Positions 59,076-64,000 of a stretch of DNA of 64,000 nt are shown here, one piece after another. The position numbers and the translations under genes were made by a program. Where the stretch lies: the NCBI RefSeq assembly GCF_013408985.1, contig NZ_JACBZT010000001.1:4047197-4111196 (forward strand), written 5' to 3'. The DNA comes from Petropleomorpha daqingensis. GTDB lineage: Bacteria; Actinomycetota; Actinomycetes; Mycobacteriales; Geodermatophilaceae. The stretch's first letter is position 1. Each line of letters opens with the position of its first letter. The notes beneath the pieces were generated by a model. It saw only the letters and a program-made list of their open reading frames with translations. It ran no database searches and was not told where the DNA came from.

Positions 59076-59864
59076 GTGGACTGGTTGCCCTCCTCGCTGG
59101 ACGCCTGGGGCCCCGCGGCGCTGGCGGCGATCCTGCTCGCCGGCTACCTGGTGGTCGGCGAGCCGCTGGCCGGCTACGTGCTGCACCGCCGCTTCGAGGG
59201 GCGGCTGTCCCGCGACCCGGCCGCCCGGCGCTCGTTCTACCGGCGGCTGCTGATCCTCGAGTGGGGTCTGACGATCATCGCCGCGATCGTCTGGGCGGCC
59301 GCCCCGGGCGTCGACCTCGCCGCGGTGGGCCTGGCCTGGCCGACGGCGTGGCCCGGGCCGGTCACCGCCGTCGCCGTCGTCGCCGTCCTGGTCTTCCTGC
59401 TGTTCTCCCTGCGCGCCATGGCCTCCGGGGCCCTGCGCACCGCGACCGAGCAGCTGCGCCGGCCTGGTGACGGCCGGCACGCCGACCCGGGCGTGCACTC
59501 CACGCTGGCGCTGCTGCCGCGCACCCCGGGGGAGCGGCGGCTGTTCTCCGTCGTCGGGCTCACCGCCGGGATCTGCGAGGAGTGGCTGTACCGCGCCTTC
59601 TTCCTCGCCGTGATGTCGGCGCTGCTCGGCTCCCCGCCCGAGCCGATCCTCGTGCTGCTCGCCGCGGCGGCGTTCGGGTTGGCGCACGCCTACCAGGGGG
59701 TGGCCGGGATCGTGACGACCGCCGTCCTCGGCGGGGTCCTGGCCCTGCTCTACCTCGACACCGGCTCGCTGCTGCTGCCCGTGCTGCTGCACGCGGCGAT
59801 CGACCTGCGCTTCCTGCTCGTGCCGGCGTCGGTGCTGCCCGCCCTCACCCGGGCGGCGCCGTGA
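59076..59864 (+). CDS. CPBP-family intramembrane metalloprotease
   Basis: A 262-residue membrane protein of the CAAX protease/bacteriocin-processing (Abi) family. Six to seven helices span the length. The zinc-site motifs are GICEEWLYRAFFLAVMSALL (EExxxR), FGLAHAYQGVAGI and LLHAAIDLRFLL. Substrates of this family are seldom known. GTG 59076 follows rluD by 15 bases, and the stop overlaps the GNAT start by 4 bases. Confidence 0.9.
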   Translation: MDWLPSSLDAWGPAALAAILLAGYLVVGEPLAGYVLHRRFEGRLSRDPAARRSFYRRLLILEWGLTIIAAIVWAAAPGVDLAAVGLAWPTAWPGPVTAVAVVAVLVFLLFSLRAMASGALRTATEQLRRPGDGRHADPGVHSTLALLPRTPGERRLFSVVGLTAGICEEWLYRAFFLAVMSALLGSPPEPILVLLAAAAFGLAHAYQGVAGIVTTAVLGGVLALLYLDTGSLLLPVLLHAAIDLRFLLVPASVLPALTRAAP

Positions 59865-60292
59865 GCGGGCCGACGGCCGAACTCGCCGGCCACGAGGATC
59901 GCCCGGAGGTGGCGGCGCTGCGCACCCGGGTCTTCGTCGACGAGCAGGGCGTGCCGCCCGAGATCGAGCAGGACGACGCCGACGCGACCGCCGTGCACGC
60001 GGTCAGCCGCGACTCCAGCGGGCGCGTGGTCGCCACCGGGCGCCTGCTCGAGCGGGACGGCGTCGCGGTGATCGGCCGGATGGCCGCCGACCCCGCCGTC
60101 CGCGGGCAGGGCCACGGCGCGGCCGTCCTGGCCGAGCTGCACCGCCAGGCGGCGCTGCGCGGGCACCGGGAGGTCGAGCTGCACGCGCAGATCACCGCCC
60201 GCGGGTTCTACGAGCGCGCCGGCTACACCGCGGTGGGGGAAGAGTACGAGGAAGCCGGGATCGCGCACGTCACCATGCGCCGGCAGCTCTGA
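59861..60292 (+). CDS. GNAT-family N-acetyltransferase (ElaA/YjcF-like)
   Basis: A 143-residue acetyltransferase. LRTRVFVDEQGVPPEIEQDD near the start is typical of the ElaA/YjcF-like subgroup. The acetyl-CoA loop is MAADPAVRGQGHGAAVLAEL (R-G-Q-G-H-G) near residue 75, and ITARGFYERAGYTAVGEEY ends the core. GTG 59861 overlaps the CPBP gene stop. Its own stop codon TGA forms part of a GATCAGGTGACCTGATC dyad that leads into a family-B palindromic repeat. Confidence 0.88.
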   Translation: MSGPTAELAGHEDRPEVAALRTRVFVDEQGVPPEIEQDDADATAVHAVSRDSSGRVVATGRLLERDGVAVIGRMAADPAVRGQGHGAAVLAELHRQAALRGHREVELHAQITARGFYERAGYTAVGEEYEEAGIAHVTMRRQL

Positions 60293-60377
60293 TCAGGTGA
60301 CCTGATCACCGGCTGTCCTACCGCAGCAGCGTTGGTCCGGGAGGACAGCTTTCGATCAGGTCGCCTGATCACCGCTG
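60291..60377. repeat. Dispersed palindromic repeat, family B, copy 2, with flanking dyad
   Basis: Positions 60311-60377 match 11327-11393 over 67 bases. The hairpin arms here are imperfect (CTGTCCTACCGC and CCGGGAGGACAG). The trailing dyad GATCAGGTCGCCTGATC is at 60354-60370. An extra dyad GATCAGGTGACCTGATC (60291-60307) precedes it and includes the GNAT stop codon, so the element is bracketed on both sides. Confidence 0.75.
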
Positions 60378-60387
60378 GGCCAGCGCG

Positions 60388-60421
60388 GCTAGGTAGCCCC
60401 GCTGTATAGCTCGTCGCTACC
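60388..60421 (+). promoter_or_regulatory. Candidate PadR operator/promoter
   Basis: GCTA-GG-TAGC (60388-60397) and TAGC-TCGTC-GCTA (60407-60419) are two short dyads using the same half-site. TATAGC at 60405-60410 could be the -10, which would place the RNA start near ATG 60422 (leaderless). PadR regulators commonly bind such dyads in their own promoters. Confidence 0.5.
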
Positions 60422-60769
60422 ATGCTGACCATGGCGGACGACCGACGGGCGCAGTGGCTGCGCGGCGTGCTGGACCTGTGCGTGCTCGCCGAGCTGGAGC
60501 GGGGCGAGTCCTACGGCTACGGCGTGGCCCGCGCGCTGGAGGAGCTCGGCCTCGGGCCGGTGCCCGGGGGCACCCTCTACCCGGTGCTCGGTCGGCTGGA
60601 GCGGGCCGAGCTGATCCGGTCGCGTTGGGTGGAGTCGGCGTCCGGCCCGCCGCGCAAGTACTACGCCATGACCCCGCCCGGGGTGGAGCTGCTGGCCCGC
60701 GAGCGCGGCGAGTGGGCCGTGTTCGCCGGCCGGGTCGGGACGGCGCTGGGCGCGGAGGCGGCCCGATGA
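60422..60769 (+). CDS. PadR-family transcriptional regulator
   Basis: A 115-residue winged-helix repressor. LRGVLDLCVLAELERGESYGYG (quoted as LDLCVLAELERGESYGYG) and LGPVPGGTLYPVLGRLERAELI are the family core. PPRKYYAMTPPGVELLAR completes the wing and the helix after it. ATG 60431 is an alternative start. The stop overlaps the ABC ATPase ATG by 4 bases, so regulator and exporter are one operon, probably derepressed by a compound the exporter handles (inference). Confidence 0.92.
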   Translation: MLTMADDRRAQWLRGVLDLCVLAELERGESYGYGVARALEELGLGPVPGGTLYPVLGRLERAELIRSRWVESASGPPRKYYAMTPPGVELLARERGEWAVFAGRVGTALGAEAAR

Positions 60770-61596
60770 CCGGCGCGGAGCCCTGGCTGGGCGAGCTGAC
60801 CCGCGCCCTGCGCCGGGAGAACCTGGACGGCTGGCACGTCGACCAGGTCATCGCCGAGACGCGGGCGCACCTGGCCGAGAGCGGTGAGCAGCCCGAGTCG
60901 GCCTTCGGTACCGCGGACGCCTACGCCCGGGTGGTCGCCGCCGAGTTCGCCGGCACGGTGGAGCCGGCGTCGGTCGCCCCGCCGCGTCTCGTGGTCGAGG
61001 GCATCACCAAGAGCTACCGCCGCCGACCGGTCCTCGACGGCGTCGACCTCGTGGTCGCGGCCGGCGAGGTCGTGGCGGTCGTCGGGCCCAACGGCGCCGG
61101 CAAGTCGACCCTGCTGCGCATCTGCGCAGGGCTGGAGAGCCCCGATGCCGGGCGGGTCACCGTGCACGGGGCGCTCGGCTACTGCCCGCAGCAGCCGGCG
61201 CTGGTGGACCTGCTGCGCGCCGACGAGCACTTCGAGCTGGTCGGCGCGGGCCGCGGGCTGTCCCGGCACGAGGCCCGGCGTGCCGGTGCGCAGCTGGCAG
61301 GGCGGTTGGACTGGCGGCCCGACCGGCGCACCGCGGGCGAGCTCTCCGGCGGCACGCGGCAGAAGCTCAACGTCGTCCTCGCGGGGCTGGGGGATCCGGC
61401 CGTGCTGCTGCTCGACGAGCCCTACCAGGGTTTCGACGGCGAGTCCTTCCTCGACTTCTGGGAGCAGGTCTGGCACTGGCGCGACGAGGGCCGGGCGGTC
61501 GTCGTCGTGACGCACCGGCCCGAGCAGCTCAAGCGGGTGGACGCCGTCCTGGATCTCGGGCGGCAGCGCGTCGGCGTGGGGGAGCGGTCGCGGTGA
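60766..61596 (+). CDS. ABC transporter ATPase with N-terminal HAAS-like domain
   Basis: A 276-residue protein. Residues 1-65 (ELTRALRRENLDGWHVDQVI and ESAFGTADAYARVVAAEF) look like the HAAS/DUF1700-type helical domain that is normally a separate gene in PadR operons. The ATPase follows: Walker A VGPNGAGKSTLLRI near 110, Q-loop YCPQQPALVDLL, signature ELSGGTRQKLNVVLAG, Walker B AVLLLDEPYQGFD and a THRPEQ H-loop. It overlaps both neighbours by 4 bases. A drug- or peptide-type exporter with the next gene is most likely. Confidence 0.85.
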   Translation: MTGAEPWLGELTRALRRENLDGWHVDQVIAETRAHLAESGEQPESAFGTADAYARVVAAEFAGTVEPASVAPPRLVVEGITKSYRRRPVLDGVDLVVAAGEVVAVVGPNGAGKSTLLRICAGLESPDAGRVTVHGALGYCPQQPALVDLLRADEHFELVGAGRGLSRHEARRAGAQLAGRLDWRPDRRTAGELSGGTRQKLNVVLAGLGDPAVLLLDEPYQGFDGESFLDFWEQVWHWRDEGRAVVVVTHRPEQLKRVDAVLDLGRQRVGVGERSR

Positions 61597-62282
61597 GCCG
61601 TGTGCGGGTGGTCGCGCGGGCGACCGTGGTCGAGCTGCTGCGCCGGCGCGCGGTGGTGGTGCTGCTGTTCCTGGTGCCGCTGGCCTTCTACCTGGCGCGG
61701 CACGACCTGGTCGGGCAGTCCATCCGGCTGGCCACCGTCGGCATGGCATGGGCGCTGTCCACCCTGGCGGCCTTCGCCGGGCTGGCCGGGCAGGCGATCG
61801 ACCCGCGGCTGCGGCTGTCGGGGTTCGGCACCTTCGAACTGCTGGCCGGCCGGGTGCTGGGTCTCTGGTGCCTCGCCGCGCCGCTGATCGCGGTCTACTC
61901 GACGGTGATCCTGGTCGACCAGGGCGGTCTGCCGCGGTGGCCGGGGGTGATCGGCGGGCTGCTGCTCACCGCACTGATCGCCGTCCCGTTCGGGCTGCTG
62001 GTCGCGGCGGTGCTGCGGCGTCCGCTGGAGTCGGCGATGCTGCTGCTCGTCGTGTCCGGACTGCAGGTGATCCTCGACCCGTTCGGCCTCGCGGCGCGGT
62101 TCGTGCCGTTCTGGTCGGTGCGCGAGCTGGGCACCTGGACCGTCGACGGGACCGACGGCGGTTACGTCCGCCGGGCGCTGCTGCACGCCGTCGCCGTGGT
62201 GGTGCTGCTCGGCGCGCTGACGGTCCTCGCCCGGGTCCGGGCTCTGCGTTCCCGCCCACACCTGCGCCTCATCGAGGTGTGA
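61593..62282 (+). CDS. ABC transporter permease (six-helix, ABC-2-like)
   Basis: A 229-residue membrane protein with about six helices: VVVLLFLVPLAFYLA, LATVGMAWALSTLAAFAGLA, VLGLWCLAAPLIAVYSTVIL, VIGGLLLTALIAVPFGLLVAAVL, SAMLLLVVSGLQVIL and LLHAVAVVVLLGALTVLA (listed separately, each below the length limit). It forms the channel partner of the upstream ATPase. GTG start overlaps its stop by 4 bases. Substrate unknown. Confidence 0.85.
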   Translation: MSRVRVVARATVVELLRRRAVVVLLFLVPLAFYLARHDLVGQSIRLATVGMAWALSTLAAFAGLAGQAIDPRLRLSGFGTFELLAGRVLGLWCLAAPLIAVYSTVILVDQGGLPRWPGVIGGLLLTALIAVPFGLLVAAVLRRPLESAMLLLVVSGLQVILDPFGLAARFVPFWSVRELGTWTVDGTDGGYVRRALLHAVAVVVLLGALTVLARVRALRSRPHLRLIEV

Positions 62283-62473
62283 CGGAACGGACGCCGCGGC
62301 CTGGGGAGACACGTTCTGTCAGACCCTCGGCGTAGACCTCGGACAGTGCGAGGATCGACCTACCGCCCACCGACCTCGCCCGACAGCACAGCACCTGCCG
62401 GTCTTCCCCGCCGGTCGCCCGCCGGACGCACCGACGGTCGGGCACGCACGACCACCGAGGAGCACGACCGCCC
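62283..62473 (+). other. Intergenic region upstream of dnaE1
   Basis: 191 bases. ACCTCGG-ACAGTG-CGAGGAT is a short dyad near 62336-62353. An RBS-like GAGGAGC is at 62457-62463. No LexA box or other operator is visible, consistent with a constitutive replicative polymerase. Confidence 0.4.
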
Positions 62474-64000
62474 GTGAGCAGCCCGTCCGATTCCTTCGCG
62501 CACCTGCACGTGCACACCGAGTACTCGATGCTCGACGGCGCGGCGAAGCTGCCCGAGGTGACCAAGGCGGCCGCGGAGCAGGGCATGCCGGCGCTGGCGA
62601 TGACCGACCACGGCAACGTGTTCGGCGCCTACGACTTCTACAAGCAGGCCAACGCCGCCGGCGTGAAGCCGATCATCGGCATGGAGGGCTACTACACCCC
62701 CGGGTCGCGCTTCGACCGGGCGCCGTTCGACTTCGGCGACAACCTCATCGACGAGGACGGCGAGGGCGGTTCCTCGCGCGGCAAGGCCGCCTACACGCAC
62801 ATGACGCTGCTGGCCCGCACCACCGAGGGCATGCACAACCTCTTCCGGATCTCCTCGCTGGCCAGCCTCGAGGGCCAGTACCGCAAGCCGCGCTTCGACC
62901 GCGAGCTGCTCGAGCGGTACGGCACGGGCCTCATCGCCACCACCGGCTGCCCGTCGGGCGAGGTGAACATGTGGCTGCGCGCCGGCAAGGAGGACAAGGC
63001 CCGGCAGGCGGCGGCCGACTTCCAGGACATCTTCGGCAAGGAGAACTTCTACGCCGAGCTCATGGACCACGGCCTGTCCATCGAGAAGAAGACCCGCCCG
63101 CAGCTGATGGCCATCGCCAAGGACCTCGGCATCCCGCTGCTGGCCACCAACGACCTGCACTACACCCACCAGGACGACGCCGAGGCGCACGACGCCCTGC
63201 TGTGCATCCAGACCGGCGCCCGGCTCAACGAGACCAACCGCTTCAAGTTCAACGGCAACGGCTACTACCTCAAGAGCGCCGCCGAGATGCGCGCGCTGTT
63301 CCCCGGCGAGCTGGCCGTGGCCTGCGACAACACCCTGCTGATCGCCGAGCAGTGCGAGGTGGAGTTCACCGAGGGCGCCGACCTCATGCCCCGGTTCCCG
63401 CTGCCCGAGGGCGAGGACGAGACCTCCTGGTTCGTCAAGGAGGTCGAGCGGGGGCTGCACAAGCGCTGGCCGAACGGCATCCCGGACCACGTGCGCAAGC
63501 AGGCCGACTACGAGGTCGGGATCATCACCCAGATGGGCTTCCCCGGGTACTTCCTCGTGGTCGCCGACTTCATCAACTGGGCCAAGGACAACGGCATCCG
63601 GGTCGGCCCCGGCCGTGGCTCGGCCGCCGGCTCGCTGGCCGCCTACGCCATGGGCATCACCGACCTCGACCCGCTGGCGCACGGGCTGATCTTCGAGCGG
63701 TTCCTCAACCCCGAGCGCGTCTCGATGCCCGACGTCGACATCGACTTCGACGACCGCCGCCGCGGCGAGGTCATCCAGTACGTGTCGCGCAAGTACGGCG
63801 AGGAGCGGGTCAGCCAGATCGTCACCTACGGGACGATCAAGGCGAAGGCCGCGATCAAGGACGCCGCCCGCGTGCTCGACCGCCCCTACTCGGTCGGCGA
63901 CGAGCTCACCAAGCTCATGCCGCCGGACGTGATGGGCAAGGGCATCCCGCTGTCCGGGGTGTTCGACCCGGCCCACCCTCGCTACAAGGAGGCCGCGGAG
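62474..64000 (+). CDS. dnaE1: Replicative DNA polymerase III alpha subunit DnaE1, N-terminal part
   Basis: The first 509 codons are visible; the gene runs past the window edge with no stop. The PHP exonuclease domain begins HLHVHTEYSMLDGAAKLPE and contains MTDHGNVFGAYDFYK; actinobacterial DnaE1 PHP is often an active proofreader. The palm begins around residue 370 with VGPGRGSAAGSLAAYAMGI, and the catalytic aspartates D420 and D422 are in PDVDIDFDD. GTG 62474 has GAGG about 14 bases upstream and fits the family start. A long open frame on the opposite strand is its shadow. Confidence 0.96.
   Translation, partial: MSSPSDSFAHLHVHTEYSMLDGAAKLPEVTKAAAEQGMPALAMTDHGNVFGAYDFYKQANAAGVKPIIGMEGYYTPGSRFDRAPFDFGDNLIDEDGEGGSSRGKAAYTHMTLLARTTEGMHNLFRISSLASLEGQYRKPRFDRELLERYGTGLIATTGCPSGEVNMWLRAGKEDKARQAAADFQDIFGKENFYAELMDHGLSIEKKTRPQLMAIAKDLGIPLLATNDLHYTHQDDAEAHDALLCIQTGARLNETNRFKFNGNGYYLKSAAEMRALFPGELAVACDNTLLIAEQCEVEFTEGADLMPRFPLPEGEDETSWFVKEVERGLHKRWPNGIPDHVRKQADYEVGIITQMGFPGYFLVVADFINWAKDNGIRVGPGRGSAAGSLAAYAMGITDLDPLAHGLIFERFLNPERVSMPDVDIDFDDRRRGEVIQYVSRKYGEERVSQIVTYGTIKAKAAIKDAARVLDRPYSVGDELTKLMPPDVMGKGIPLSGVFDPAHPRYKEAAE

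Noticed and set aside
62360-63976. 538-codon open frame on the minus strand over dnaE1
   Set aside because: It is the mirror of strongly GC3-biased dnaE1 codons, with no family-like motifs and Val/Gly/Arg-rich low-complexity sequence.

Overview
The window is about 64 kb of very GC-rich DNA (near-saturated GC at third codon positions, many GTG starts, dense 4-nt ATGA/GTGA overlaps). It carries an actinobacterial chromosome backbone: a dcw cell-wall/division cluster ending in ftsZ-pgeF-yggS-sepF-yggT-wag31, a MoxR-DUF58-transglutaminase operon, a DUF3040 gene, an LpqY-SugABC-like sugar importer and two DnaE polymerases. The gene order and the 13E12-type HNH gene fit a Geodermatophilaceae-like actinobacterium (Blastococcus, Geodermatophilus or Modestobacter relatives). 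That placement is inference, because no database search was possible.

Layout. 1-1135: 3' part of dnaE2. 1263-3675: a VOC protein, a methyltransferase and a phosphodiesterase-like protein. 6133-3676 (minus): an operon of an Ala-Asp-Gly-Gly repeat peptide, a JmjC-like cupin and a sucrase/ferredoxin-like protein. 6271-9349: a four-gene cluster (acyl-CoA dehydrogenase, PIG-L deacetylase, NodS-like methyltransferase, glycosyltransferase) of unknown product. 9402-10679: dinB behind a perfect SOS box. 10834-11235: DUF3040. 16165-11401 (minus): moxR, DUF58 and transglutaminase. 16437-40769: the division/cell-wall supercluster mraZ, rsmH, ftsL, ftsI, [HNH endonuclease, IS630 element, DUF6221], murE, murF, mraY, murD, ftsW, murG, murC, ftsQ, [methyltransferase, AhpD-like], ftsZ, pgeF, yggS, sepF, yggT, wag31. 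The bracketed genes are insertions that split the usually compact cluster.

40860-45319 holds a membrane protein with an Ada-like Cys motif, a small membrane protein, ileS and a 58-residue ORF. 45378-53144 carries a CPA1 antiporter and an LpqY-like lipoprotein/permease/permease/ATPase importer followed by a GH13 glucosidase, which suggests uptake and hydrolysis of a glucose disaccharide. 53273-57250 carries a second, stand-alone MsiK/UgpC-type ATPase, a DUF4032 kinase-like protein and mqo. 57431-60292 carries lspA, rluD, a CPBP protease and a GNAT. 60422-62282 is a PadR-controlled ABC exporter. The window ends inside the replicative polymerase gene dnaE1 (62474 to the edge).

The main non-gene signals are seven 10-bp-phased positions (five good matches) of a MraZ-type box upstream of mraZ; a 19-bp tandem repeat carrying inverted copies of that box between mraZ and rsmH; two dispersed palindromic repeat families, each present twice (1138/37171 and 11327/60311); a LexA box at dinB; CRP-like sites before both sugar-ABC loci; and an IS630 insertion exactly in the TA of the HNH gene's stop codon. 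I saw no rRNA, tRNA, CRISPR array or prophage.
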